DNA of 21,135 nt from Pelomyxa schiedti (taxonomy: Eukaryota > Evosea > Pelobiontida > Pelomyxidae), in contig JAHLWZ010001077.1 in the NCBI GenBank assembly GCA_020536535.1, forward strand, positions 1-21,135, read 5' to 3'. A model generated the notes under the pieces. The model had not been told where the DNA came from. It saw nothing but the letters and a program-made list of their open reading frames with translations, and searched no databases. A program made the position numbers and the translations under genes. Position 1 is the stretch's first letter, and each line of letters starts with the position of its first letter. This document shows positions 1 to 9,273 of this stretch, one piece after another.

Positions 1-620
1 ATTCTGGTAATAGTCCAGATTCGGCTCAGTCCTCAGTCTCTCCAATCATCCCGCTAAAGTGCGCCAGGACTTCAGAGCCTCGCGAGCAAGGCCAAGTTCG
101 TGTACTTTGTGGAAGTACACAGGTCCAGTGCCATTTTTTGAGAATGTTCTGTATCATACTGCGTTTTACATCAAGATGGAAAGCAGCATTTGTGTCAGCC
201 ACAGGCTCATCAAGTGTGCACCAGGGAACTAAATAAACTCTTTATGGTTAACATGATTCCTGGAGGGTGGTCACATAAAATCGGAGACATGTATTCACTT
301 TCCATTGCTTGAGTTACATGAAGAAGGTTATGAATTGCATGCCCATAGAAAACCCTATGCATGCCACAAATGTATGCTATCACTTCGATATTTTTATCAA
401 AGTGTGCATTTTCGGACCTGCTATTGTATGTAGGTTAAAGGAATCTGTATTTCATCAAGATCAAGTGGCTGCAACAGAACATCTTGAAGAGTCTGAGGAC
501 TTCACAGAGTCATATAGTATCGTTTTTTTTACTTTTCTTCACTTGACTTGTCCTTTAGGGACTCCTTCTTCAATGCAATATAACCGCAGGCTGCTATTGC
601 CAGTAAACCTGGAGTAATGG
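1..620 (+). other. No confident gene; one candidate exon at the left edge
   Basis: No complete gene can be supported here. On the plus strand one frame stays open from about 13 to 231, after a possible splice acceptor (TAATAGTCCAG), and ends at a TAA; it has no ATG at its start and matches nothing I recognise. A part of it (about 92-124) resembles, in inverted orientation, the segment at 1415-1452. The open frame from 309 to 617 starts at TTG and has no family signature. The region could be the degraded edge of a gene that continues outside the window. Confidence 0.25.
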
Positions 621-814
621 AGAATGGACTGATGTTATCTAGGTGATACACCCTTGACTTCAAATACAACTACTCCAACTTCTGTGCTTGTTCCACCAAT
701 CAGTATCCTTTCATCACATTTTACTCTTTTACCACCTTTTGTAGGTGACAGCAAGGCAGTCTCTACATCAAATACCAATGTAGATGACCTCTTACCCTCC
801 CCAGGTGCTAAGTC

Positions 815-950
815 TATTGCTATGGCTATGGCTATGGCTACAGTGACGGCTGTGGCTATGGCTATGGCGATGGCTATGGCTACGGCTACAGCTGCAGCTA
901 CAGCCATGGCTGCAGCGATGGCTACAGTGACAGCTGCGGCTGCAGCTATG
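815..950. repeat. Imperfect GCTATG hexanucleotide repeat
   Basis: The tract is built from GCTATG and variants (GCTACG, GCTACA, GCAATG, GCTGCA). It stays open in several frames: plus-strand Ala-Met/Ala-Thr and minus-strand Ala-Ile/Ala-Val or His-Ser. Those translations are a product of the hexamer rather than evidence of a gene. The copies become more degenerate towards the right-hand end. Confidence 0.85.
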
Positions 951-970
951 TGAGAGCGGCAACCCTAACA

Positions 971-996
971 CAATTTGTTATGCCCATAACAAATTG
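971..996. repeat. Perfect palindrome, 12-bp arms and 2-nt centre
   Basis: CAATTTGTTATG at 971-982 is followed by CC and then its exact reverse complement at 985-996. It lies in A+T-rich DNA with no confident gene on either side. It could form a short cruciform or bind a dimeric protein; nothing further can be shown from sequence. Confidence 0.9.
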
Positions 997-1821
997 ACAA
1001 AATTAAATTATTACCATTTTACAATCTACAATGACTATGCGACAATGTGTGCTTGGCCAGTGAACTCTACACAACTCAGTCACGTAGTAAGTGATCAAGT
1101 GGGAACTTTGTCTTTGTGGCTATTCCACTCTACTGCAGGTCCTGGTGGAGAAGGCATCCTTCCGTCTTACCATTTGTATTTTCCCAACTCATGCAAAGGT
1201 ACTCTGATGTTTGATTGGACACCCAGCTTGGTGCCACTCAGGTCTGCCTCTCTATTTTGTTTCTCTTTGGTGTAGTACCCTTGATGTAGTACCTTGACCT
1301 ATGGTAAAGATTTTCTTTTGTATTAGACCCAGTCACAGGTTGCAGCAGGATCAATCTAAGGAATTGACATTTCTTTTCGCATTTGTTCTCCCACATTCAT
1401 TGATTCTGAGAATGGACTTCTGTGTACTTCCATAAAGTACACAAACTCACTGAGTCGGAGGAATCTGATCATCTCGGGGGTGAGAGATCTGATCTTGATT
1501 TGCAGATTTGTGATGGTTACTGGAAATGGAGGCCGAGAGTAAATATCACATGGCGGGGCTAGCACTAGCAGCTGCCGTTGATAATCCTCAAGCTGTTGGC
1601 TCGGCTGTGTTGAAAAGTGGTCCCCCCAATACTCTGGACCATGTGGCTGTTGGAACCTTCTAGAACAAGCGTGTCCTTTTAAGCCAGGCTCAAATCCACC
1701 TGACAACACACACAAAGTAAAAAGCAATAAGAACACACCAACACTACACGAGAATAACCAAAACATTATCATTAGAATTGTGTTGTTACACACAAAAGCA
1801 CACTTCACCTTGTGCAGGGCC

Positions 1822-2320
1822 ATGTACCTTGGGGTCAAGGCACCCCAGAGTGATGTGCCCGCTCCCCACCACGTTTTGTGGGCCCATGACCAATTTGTAG
1901 TGCTGTGTGCTGGCAGCATTGTGGGACGGTGCGGCTCACAGTCACCGCTTCGCGTGCTGCCGCCAGAAGTGCTGTGCCACAAGATCGGCAGAAACTGGAT
2001 CATTGGATCCCGCTGCCGTGGCAGGGTCACCCTCAGTAGTGACAAAACTATTATGGGAAGACACGCAGACAACAACGTGGTTCGTTACAGTGTCACATAC
2101 ACTGGGTGTCATTTCAATCGATTCCGTTGGTATGACAGGTCACAGCAGAGAGAGGGCACACTGGTGGGCAGATAGGGCCCATGTCATAGTCAGCAAGTGG
2201 AACAAAGGGCTGATGTGTGACTGCGAGGACGGCAGGGTGGTGGCCAGGCTGCAGCTTGTGACTGAACAAGAAATGTGTGCTTCGGTGGGATGTGGTTCGT
2301 TGTGTGATGGCAAAGCATAG
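1822..2320 (+). pseudogene. N-terminal relic of the RDQFVA/IGRNWIMG family, frameshifted
   Basis: From an ATG at 1822 the reading is clearly the family's N-terminal block: HVLWAHDQFVVLCAG, IVGRCGSQSPLRVLP, then LCHKIGRNWIIG, against IGRNWIMG in intact copies. Near 2040-2070 the homology moves to another frame, which continues with WFVTVSHTLGVISI and a weak match to the following GWVDR-H-VA region, then stops at 2320. Roughly the first 150 residues of a family member of about 390 aa are therefore present, but not in one frame. It lies directly upstream of a C-terminal fragment of the same family, so the two may be the ends of one decayed gene whose middle is lost. A programmed frameshift is possible but less likely than decay. 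Confidence 0.8.
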
Positions 2321-2604
2321 AACAAGAATGAGATCAAGAAAGAGATTCTATTATTTGTTCTGTTTGTTGTTTGTTTTGATTTGTGGGTTTAGGTCATGAT
2401 TCTAAGGTTGGAGTGTGTTGGGCTTATAAGGACTCGAAAACGACTTGAAATCGAGGTAGATTTCCGCGAACTTGATTTCCTAAGATGTCAGGTCCGAGTG
2501 GTGACTCAACAGGTCAGTCTCTCAGTCTCGGTGTTCGTGCTCGTGCTCGCAGAGAGTTTGCTTGTGTATTCTACTGAATCACACAGAAACAAAGTGGGTG
2601 TGCA

Positions 2605-2943
2605 GTGACTGGAAACTTTGGGAGCACCTATCAACTGGTGGCCCTGAAAACCCGTCAATGTGTGTGGAGCAGCTTTCTTGGCAATCCTGTCAAAGTTGAT
2701 GAGCGCCATTTCGTCGCCTACAGCAACCTGGATGACACGCTGAGGGTTTTCTCCACTGATGACTTTGACACACCGTGCCGTGTGTTCTGCTACGACGACA
2801 CTGACACAGAGTACACAGTTCGGAACGGTATGATTGCGTTTAGGAGTAAAGAACACATTGACCTTGTCGATGCTGTCACTGGCCTGTGGTTGTGGCGGCT
2901 GCCTGTCAGTTCCCCACTGGACTTCAGCCTTTCTTCATTCTGA
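2605..2943 (+). pseudogene. C-terminal fragment of the family (about 112 codons)
   Basis: The frame encodes only the last quarter of a family member. It includes NPVKVDERHFVAYS (aligned with GKVDDSHFYEVS of full copies), TPCRVF, RNGMIAF, and the terminal IDLVDAVTGLWLW followed by a short polar tail. There is no in-frame ATG at its beginning; the frame is open only after a TGA about 27 nt upstream of the first GTG. It is therefore either a 5'-truncated relic or a last exon whose partner is unknown (a TGTGCAG acceptor-like site sits at the boundary). By eye it differs from its inverted copy at 20728-21066 by about five bases plus the stop codon context, far less than the neighbouring intact genes differ. 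Confidence 0.75.
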
Positions 2944-3171
2944 ACGATGCTCTTGGCAATTTTGGGACTCACACTTTTAATTTTTTGGGTCTTTGGATCT
3001 TGCCATGTGATGCTCCTCAGAGACTGGAAAGACCCCGAAACGGTAGCACTGTCCAGTCCAGATGTGGTCCGACATTTCAGAATTTTCCCTTCAGGTACCT
3101 TTTCTGCCCCGTTGATGCCAAAAAGTGTGAAGGAAAAAACAGCGTTTCAATCGTTGTCGACAACGATCAAA

Positions 3172-4338
3172 ATGATGCCGGAACTGTTTGGTGGTCCGGG
3201 TGTCACGATGAGCCCACCCGACCACGTTGCGTGGGCAGAGCACCAATTCGTGGCGGTGTGCGCAGGGGGAATTGTGGGACGCTGCGCGTCGGCGTCGCCG
3301 TTGCGGGTGCTGCCACACCACGTGCTGTGCCACGAAATCGGCCGGAACTGGATCATGGGCGTGGCAAAGAGCGTGCTTGTGACCTTGCGATATGACTCCG
3401 AGGAGTACTACGAGGCACTTTGGTTTGTTCGCACCTCGCACACCCTTGGTGTAGTTTCAATCGAATGTGACCACAGAAAGACCAGTGCGTGCATTTATGG
3501 GTGGGTTGGCCGCCACCACGTGGCAACCCGCCAAGGGCTCTGGGGGACGGGCACCACTTCCGCGATTGTGGAGACAACAAAAATGCAGAAGGTGGTTGAG
3601 TGGGATGGTACCTTTATCATCTCGCACACAGGGGTGGTGAGTAACGCGCGGTGGCAGTTGGTGTACAACTCTTTCGGTACGAAAACGGTTGCAATCTGGC
3701 CAAAACCGTTGCCACCGGCAACCAACAGCACCACTTCAGGGAGAGCAGATTTTGTGAGAAGTGTGTTTATCAAAGAGGTGGAACACGTGCAATGGATCGA
3801 CGCAACTCTGGGTGGCAGTGATGCTAACATTGCTGCATTTGCAGTGTGGACGGTACACAAGCAGGCACTGTGGATTGTTGACTTGGAGAAAACATACCAG
3901 CAGGGTGTGCTTTCAATCCTTCAAGAGGTACCTCTGAAGAGTTATGATATTTTTTGGTCAGCAAAGTACGGAGTCATTGGTGAACCGCAGACTCAACCAC
4001 TACCCAACTGGTCCTCACATCCAACCTTCATGATTGACATTGACACACATCAAGCTGTGAGCAGTTTCATGTGGTTGGGTGGAAAGATTGATGAGAGCCA
4101 CGTCTATGAGGTTTCTTCCACAGGGGCTCTGAGCATTTTTTCAGCAACCAATACCTACACCCCCTGCCATGTTTACCAGTGGAGATCAGATTGTCGGTGC
4201 ATTACCAACAACGGGTTGCTTGCATTTCAAGGAATCCATCACGTCAACCTCATTGATGCTGTAACAGGCTGTAGCTTGTGGAGTCAACCCGTGCCAACTC
4301 TGACTTCCCATCATGTACTCACACTCCAGTCTCTTTGA
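3172..4338 (+). CDS. Intact member of the RDQFVA/DAVTG family, 388 aa
   Basis: This is an uncharacterised protein with the full family architecture. The N-terminal block holds HVAWAEHQFVAVCAGG, IVGRCASASPLRVLP, CHEIGRNWIMGVAKS and SHTLGVVSIE (about residues 18-100). A YGWVGRHHVA motif follows near 115, WIVDLEKTYQQG near 240 and LIDAVTGCSLW near 368. The C-terminal DAVTG-x-x-LW resembles a PQQ/WD-type beta-propeller blade end; that is inference, and no catalytic residues are visible. I chose the ATG at 3172 because the inverted copy begins at the same place. The frame is, however, open upstream to an ATG at 2947. That longer start would add 75 residues beginning with a strongly hydrophobic segment like a signal anchor, and it lies in the 180 nt absent from the other copy. 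Confidence 0.85.
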   Translation: MMPELFGGPGVTMSPPDHVAWAEHQFVAVCAGGIVGRCASASPLRVLPHHVLCHEIGRNWIMGVAKSVLVTLRYDSEEYYEALWFVRTSHTLGVVSIECDHRKTSACIYGWVGRHHVATRQGLWGTGTTSAIVETTKMQKVVEWDGTFIISHTGVVSNARWQLVYNSFGTKTVAIWPKPLPPATNSTTSGRADFVRSVFIKEVEHVQWIDATLGGSDANIAAFAVWTVHKQALWIVDLEKTYQQGVLSILQEVPLKSYDIFWSAKYGVIGEPQTQPLPNWSSHPTFMIDIDTHQAVSSFMWLGGKIDESHVYEVSSTGALSIFSATNTYTPCHVYQWRSDCRCITNNGLLAFQGIHHVNLIDAVTGCSLWSQPVPTLTSHHVLTLQSL

Positions 4339-4424
4339 AGTTCCGGTATGTTGATTATTTTATTCCGCCACTTTAGAACTTGTTGTAGCCCTTTCGAGTC
4401 TTAGATTTTGGTTCCTCACCCGTC

Positions 4425-5566
4425 ATGAGCCACAGCGGGACACACACGGACCACGCGCACCGTCATAGGCATAAGCATCATAAAACACCTTCCTCCACAT
4501 CTCTTGTAGATACTCCCGCATCTCTCTCATCGGCGACAACGACCAGCGCAACCATCGACACCACCACCAGTACTACCGAGCTGCAGCAGCAGAGCACCAG
4601 CCCCAGTTCCCCCGCCCACTCCCCACCACCACCACGACCACCTGCGCCGGGCGCCGCGGCGGGGGGCGGCGAGGGCAGCGAGGCCGAGGCCCACGGCGAA
4701 GGGCGCGAGGGCGAAGTGCGCGGCGGCACCACCGCAGCGGCGGCGGAGGCGACGGCCGCGGAGGAGCCGGCCCGCAAGAGGCGGAGGAGGAGGCGGCGCA
4801 GCACGGCGGCGGTGCCCAGGCACCAGCCGTGGACCAGCCCCGCGAGGAGGAAGTCGGTGGCGGCGAGGCACCAGCGGGCCGAGGACGAGCGGGCTGCGCT
4901 GGGCACCCTGGGCGGCCTCGTCGTGCGGCGCCCGCAGTGCCCAAAGTCGCGGGAGCGGGTGCGGGAGGACTGCGTGGACCTCGACTGCGCCAAGACCGCG
5001 GCCATGACCTCGGGGCTGCTGCTGCTACGAAACGGGGCGACGCTGGCCAACCCGGTCCGCCACCACTTGGCTTCGGAAAAGGTACCTCCTCGTACTATAT
5101 CTTGACACATATCTAGATACGGAACACACACTATATTTGTATGAAGGTAGTATTAGTTGTTCTGCGTAGAATAAAAACGTGCGGAGGACTCGCAACACTC
5201 TTTCCTCATTCTGTAATTTACAGTATAATATACTTACCGGCAATTAGACTATGCATAGTCCTTATTTCTTTTTTCAGGCTAACAAATTACAAGGTCTTTG
5301 TAGTGCTAATGGGCTTTGTCAAAATCAACATTGGAGACCAGTTATTTGGAGTGGGGGTGAATGACCAAGTTGTTGTGCCGGCCAATGTGTCATACTCCAT
5401 GGCCAACCACCCCAAGAACCGCCTGTGTAAGATAGCATATGTTACTGTGGCACCGGCACCACCACCGGCTCCCTCGTTGCCTTCTACTGACATTCTGGAT
5501 ACAACCACCGCCAAAGCACTGAATGATTCTACAAACAGCGAAGAGATACTGGACGATGATGAATGA
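4425..5566 (+). CDS. Unrecognised two-exon gene with disordered, Arg-rich N-terminal half
   Basis: The model joins exon 1 (4425-5081) to exon 2 (5294-5566) across a 212-nt intron. The donor is AAAAG/GTACCT and the acceptor follows CTAACAAATTACAAG, giving 309 aa in phase. The first 90 residues are His- then Ser/Thr/Pro-rich; an Ala/Gly/Glu-rich stretch and a run of about eight Arg/Lys (RKRRRRRRR, near 118-126) follow, which could be a nuclear localisation signal. The later part (near 175-275) looks folded: DCVDLDCAKTAAM, then across the junction FVVLMGFVKINIGDQLFGVG and NHPKNRLCKIAYV. The tail is Pro/Ala-rich and ends EEILDDDE. Exon 1 is very G+C-rich and exon 2 is not. I do not recognise the family. 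The acceptor TTTTTTCAG just upstream would break the frame, which is why the later one was chosen. It converges with the Tls1-like gene, 63 nt away. Confidence 0.6.
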
Positions 5567-5629
5567 TAAGCACTCAACACACCAACAACACATGTGGAAT
5601 AGTATTAAAAAAAAAGAAAAATACTGGGT

Positions 5630-6947
5630 TCACCAGTGTAATCTGTATCTTTTCTTGAATCTCTCTACAGCAATGTCGTCTGTTGCCATAAGTGATTTGT
5701 TTGGTGCTCCACCTGTTTGTGGTTGTGATGGTTGTGTTGTTGAAGTTGCCGCTGTGGTGGTTGATGTTTCATTTTGTGGGTGGGAAATCGGGATTGGAGG
5801 TGCCCCAAATAGTCGCGGGTTACTTGGTGCTGTAAGTGTATTTTAGTTTAGTTGGCGGGGCATTGTAATTGTATATTTTCAAACAAGACATACATTGGGT
5901 GAAGTGGAAGTTTGTTATGCCTTGATCGGCGGGCTGTGGTTCCCTGTAAGACGTGAGAAAAAGAACAGATAAGGAAAGAAAATACGCAGGAGGGCGCTTT
6001 CTGTTCATCAAGGATTGTTTTTTTGCTTTTTCAGTTTCCTCAATGTTTCTTAACTTATATCTGGATATCATTTAGAGCATGCTAAGAGGAAGGAACGGCA
6101 TTACTCTATTGGTAGTTCCACCTCGACAATACCAGTCAACCAGTTTGTGTGCTCTGCATCCTTCTTTGTTGCGGATTCTGTCTGAGGAGAATGGTGAACT
6201 TTGTTGACAGGGGAAATACTTACTTGCAGGTGTTCTGGAGTTTTGTACAAATCAAAATCATTCGATTTCTCCGTGCTTGTCTGCTGAGGCTGATGATAGA
6301 CTTAGAATTGCAACTTCGTACAGTGCAAGGACTTCAAAATGCCCCATACTATTTTAGATTTACCTTTGGAGCTTCGATAAGGAGTTCTTCAGCGCGCATT
6401 ACTGAATTGAGCTTGCTCTGTATAAATTTTTCCCTTTCAAAATAAGTAATGAACAGTGATGATAATGTATTATGCTATTGTGGTTGAGAGTTTTTGATTG
6501 TTGCTATTCTATTTGAACGCAACTACGCACATTCTTGCATTGAGCAAATCCTCTGATTCTTTCCTCCTAGAATCCGAGGAAACTGCAGCAGCAGAAACTC
6601 CGCGTAGACGACCACCCCTTTGCCCCTGCCCGGGTTTGATGAGGCCCTCTGCAAACTGACCGATTACAACCTAACACCATTAAGCAGATAAAGTGAATTT
6701 GCTGAGGACTTACTTGCTCCCCAGTGGTTATCGCACTCCCGACAGTCTCTTTGGTAACAATTGGAGGGGCCACGGTGGATAATGCAAGTTTTTCTAGCAG
6801 AAATAAATACGTGCATGTACTTAGGTGGAAAACAACAGTACCTGCTGTTATTCCCGCTGCTCTCAAAGAAGCTCTTTGTTGTTGCCTTTCAATAACTTGG
6901 TTTAACCTGTTTCAGGTATGCATGTTAAAGCAGGCACAAACTAGCGG

Positions 6948-7024
<77 letters not shown>

Positions 7025-7029
7025 GTGTG

Positions 7030-7096
<67 letters not shown>

Positions 7097-7760
7097 GGTG
7101 CCATTTTCGTGCCACTCGCTCACACACAAACCTCTGATGCTCGTCTAGCGCCTTATCAGCGGGGCTCCCATAATTGCTATCAGCCGCCCCGGTTCCCCCC
7201 TCCCCGCCCCCGCCCCCGTCCCCGCTGCCCCTGTCGCCGCCACCACTCGCATTAGCATTAGCATCCGCATTAGTATCAGTAGGTTCCTTCCCCCTCGCCC
7301 CGCCGCCGCCGGCGGTCTCCCCTTCATGGTGCGTGGCTGCGGCCCCCCCCTCGCTCTTTGGATCCACGCCGCCACCACCACCGCTCGCTGCGGCCCCCCC
7401 GCCCACCTGCTGCTGTGGGTCCTCGATGTCGGGAGTATGTGCACAAGCGGCGGGGCGTCTTTTACGGAACACTCGCGTGGGTTTGATGGGGGGCGGGGGC
7501 CGGGGCAGAGCGGTGGTGCTGCTGCTGGTGCTGCTGCCCGGAGCGACTGTGCCTGTAGCTGTGCTTGTGGTTGCGGTGGCTGGGCGATCTGGGGGCGCGC
7601 CACCACAGCTCGCGGAGGGTGTCTCCGCGGGTGGTGGTTGCTCCTCGTGGTGATGTCGTTGGGTTGGGGCACATGGGGGACGAGGGTCCCGGTCCTGAAC
7701 CGAAGGGCTGCTGCTGGCCAAACTACTAGGAATAGTACGCCCTACGTCCCGGTCCCCCAT
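5630..7760 (-). CDS. Tls1/C9orf78 (HCA59) family protein, ten exons
   Basis: Ten exons join in phase to give 469 aa: 7760-7132, 6906-6842, 6793-6714, 6646-6527, 6417-6364, 6283-6224, 6181-6105, 6060-5986, 5943-5894 and 5829-5630. Family hallmarks appear in the right order. RVFRKRR (near residue 96) matches the basic start of human C9orf78. A helix with VIERQQQRASLRAAG follows the first junction, then FDLYKTPEHLQ, WLTGIVEVELPIEYKLRNIE (split by an intron between E and Y), and near the C-terminus MATDDIAVERFKKRYR. Known members act in the nucleus with the spliceosome (human C9orf78; fission yeast Tls1, which affects splicing of shelterin transcripts). Human C9orf78 is 289 aa; the excess here is low-complexity Pro/Ser/Gly sequence in exon 1. 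Introns are 42-109 nt except intron 1 (225 nt), which holds a TA/TG microsatellite. The exact start ATG and the junctions around exon 5 are the least certain parts. Confidence 0.88.
6954..7095. repeat. Compound (TA)n(TG)n microsatellite
   Basis: About 15 TA units run into about 55 TG units, interrupted near 7021-7033 by TGTTG steps. On the minus strand it lies wholly inside intron 1 of the Tls1-like gene (6907-7131), between the donor CAGAG/GTTTGTG and the acceptor CCTGAAACAG. The long His-Thr or Cys-Val open frames across it are artefacts of the repeat. Confidence 0.95.
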
Positions 7761-7896
7761 CACACTCCAGAAACAAACAAATCGGAAGAGAAAATTTCTT
7801 TGGAGGGCCTTTGTAGTTGTAGTCTATGCGGAGTGCTGTTGGGTAGTTTCTCAAAGAGAAACTGAAGAACAGTAAAGATAGTAGATTGTGGATGAT

Positions 7897-7918
7897 GACG
7901 AGCCCCCTCTGCAGCAAC
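7897..7918 (+). repeat. 22-nt direct repeat, copy 1
   Basis: GACGAGCCCCCTCTGCAGCAAC occurs here and exactly again at 8335-8356, 438 nt further on. In one plus-strand frame both copies read DEPPLQQ. Confidence 0.9.
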
Positions 7919-8334
7919 CAAAGCCAAAGCATCACTCAGTCACACATCCCACACCACTTGGTGGAGGCTGAGTGCGAGGTGGGTAGTGTTGCAAGCCACC
8001 CACATTTCAGATTGTGGTGAACCACAACATGAAATGGTGGGACGGCCACAAGGGTGCCCAGACCCAACTCCCATAAGTGGACACTGATGGAACATGTACA
8101 AACTGAGTTTGAAAATGCAAAGGCCCCCCGCCTCATTCAATCGTGATGATGATGATGATGAGAGAGTGGCAACCCCCAAAAAGGGCCTGGAGGAGGGCTT
8201 GATCTCGTGACCAACTCGACCCCAAACCACCACCCCCACCCTGCCCCTCGCCAGCAGCACCAGCAGCACCAGCGCCAGCAGCACCAGCACCAACGAGCCA
8301 GCACAGCCAACAACCACCAAACGAGCAGCCAGCC

Positions 8335-8356
8335 GACGAGCCCCCTCTGCAGCAAC
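8335..8356 (+). repeat. 22-nt direct repeat, copy 2
   Basis: Exact second copy of the element at 7897-7918. Here it lies within a Pro/Gln-rich open stretch, close to CAG/CCA triplet repeats at about 8251-8292 and GAT runs near 8390-8408. Confidence 0.9.
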
Positions 8357-8739
8357 AGCCCCAGCAGTCACCACTGATGATGATTCATGCACGATGATGA
8401 TGATGGATGACGCTTACGACAACGGTGATTGATGATGTGATTACACACAATGAACGACACACTCAATGACGCAACACAGAGACAGGAGAGCAGCAGGCCA
8501 ACGGTGGCAGAAGGCCAACGGTGTTATGTTTTTTTTTTTTTTTTGGATGGTTGTGTGCAGGTAATGCATTACGTGGTAGTTCCCAATCCATTTAGTTCTA
8601 TTTGGATGGATGTTTTTCTACGCAGAACAAACAAGAAGGGCAATAGTGCTACGTGTTTTCTTTTTAAGCTAAAGGATGTTTTACTAAGTGGAGCAGAACA
8701 AGTTTTTTTGATAGGGTACTTTATTGGATGGAGTTATGT

Positions 8740-9091
8740 TCAGTGTGTTTTGTGGTTTTGTGGTTTCACATTGGAGTAGTGTACAGTAAATTGCCATAGG
8801 GCCCTGGGTTCAGCAGAATATGATGACCAAATAGCCTTCAGCCTGTGCTTCCCAGGCCTAATTTCTTGCCATTGATCGCTCTCCTCAGGGCCAGTAGATA
8901 CCTGAATATTATAAGTATTATGGTTATTCATCAGGGATATTACTGTGAAGTATTGTGGTTCCGCTTTTGGGTTGGTTGCTAACAGTTGCACAATCTTATT
9001 TTCTGGCTGAGTTATTTAGTTATTTTTTGTTTTTGGTCTTGTGTGCCATTTATTCTGGCATAATCCCCGGACGCGACGACGTCTGGGACAT
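8740..9091 (-). CDS. Small unidentified protein, probably two exons (93 aa)
   Basis: The main exon (9002-8740) encodes a compact, non-repetitive sequence with alternating hydrophobic residues: KIVQLLATNP, EPQYFTVISLMNN, YNIQVSTGPEE, RALWQFTVHYSN. This suggests a small beta-rich domain. It is preceded by an acceptor (AACTCAGCCAG) with an ACTAAAT branch-like motif and has no ATG of its own. Joining it to a 19-nt first exon at 9091-9073 (ATG TCC CAG...) across a 70-nt intron with a weak GTCCGG donor keeps the frame. The longer basic frame at 9243-9016 upstream is an alternative source of the 5' end. It follows the divergent family gene on the same strand. No family recognised. Confidence 0.4.
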
Positions 9092-9273
9092 TTGAATTTT
9101 AAATTTCCCTTTCTTCGTGTTTTGATTGAAAGTGCATGGACGACACTCCTGAGACTTTGGGCAAAAATGGACCTACCATAGAGGCCACAGAACTTCTTGC
9201 ATCCGGGAGAAACAACTTGATTGGTAAGAATCGCCATCATCATGATACATCAAGGGCTGGGTTGGTGTTGTCA

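Larger units (their letters stand above)
635..1712 (-). other. Candidate exons of an unidentified, possibly truncated minus-strand gene
   Basis: Three minus-strand stretches read like protein. The first runs from about 1712 (after an acceptor-like TGTTGTCAG) to 1356. The second starts near 1295 after ACCATAG and stays open to about 1171, where a canonical GTAAGA donor follows. The third is open from about 817 to 635 and ends in a TAG; it includes LVFDVETALL and ERILIGG. The exon joins cannot be fixed from sequence alone, because at least two phases are possible at the first junction. Upstream of 1712 the minus strand runs into the antisense of a plus-strand family relic, so any gene here has probably lost its 5' part. 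I do not recognise the protein. It could also be non-coding. Confidence 0.3.
2536..4340 (+). repeat. Left arm of a large inverted duplication
   Basis: This stretch is repeated in reverse complement at 19498-21135, which runs off the window. Bases 2536-2610 match the last 75 bases of the window without a mismatch that I can find. The match stays close to identical through the C-terminal fragment ending at 2943. It is then broken by about 180 nt present only here (roughly 2947-3125), and resumes at lower identity through the intact gene to its stop. Similarity fades at the stop codons of the two genes. Confidence 0.85.
7764..8739. other. Low-complexity region, no resolvable gene
   Basis: The left part is presumably the 5' flank of the Tls1-like gene. 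From about 7880 to 8450 the plus strand is rich in GAT, CAG and CCA triplets and has several open stretches typical of disordered protein. One is near 7888-7970 (with DEPPLQQ), one from an ATG near 8095 to 8210 (Asp run, then ERVATPKKGLEEGL), and one from 8204 to 8390 (Pro/Ala/Gln-rich, with DEPPLQQ again). They lie in different frames and I could not join them with convincing splice sites. A 17-nt T run sits at about 8528-8544. The minus-strand frame across 7940-8392 is a Leu/Val translation of the same triplets. Confidence 0.45.

Noticed and set aside
1356-2075. 239-codon minus-strand frame
   Set aside because: Its first half is the antisense of the family's conserved N-terminal block; similar antisense frames lie opposite every family copy. 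Only the part below 1712 is kept as a candidate exon.
3091-3860. Antisense frames opposite the family gene, repeated at 20342-20691
   Set aside because: They recur wherever the family's N-terminal block occurs and follow its codon constraints, so they are shadows.
4478-5131. 217-codon minus-strand frame opposite the GC-rich exon
   Set aside because: It is a composition artefact of G+C-rich DNA. The plus-strand frame has an ATG, a splice donor and a plausible second exon.
6912-7763. A single long minus-strand frame through the microsatellite ending in His-Thr and Ile-Tyr repeats
   Set aside because: The coding exon stops at a GT donor at 7131, which joins in phase to the conserved next exon at 6906. 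The repeat part is intron.
7940-8392. 150-codon Leu/Val-rich minus-strand frame resembling a membrane protein
   Set aside because: The hydrophobic stretch is the reverse reading of CAG/CCA triplet repeats, not a real membrane segment.
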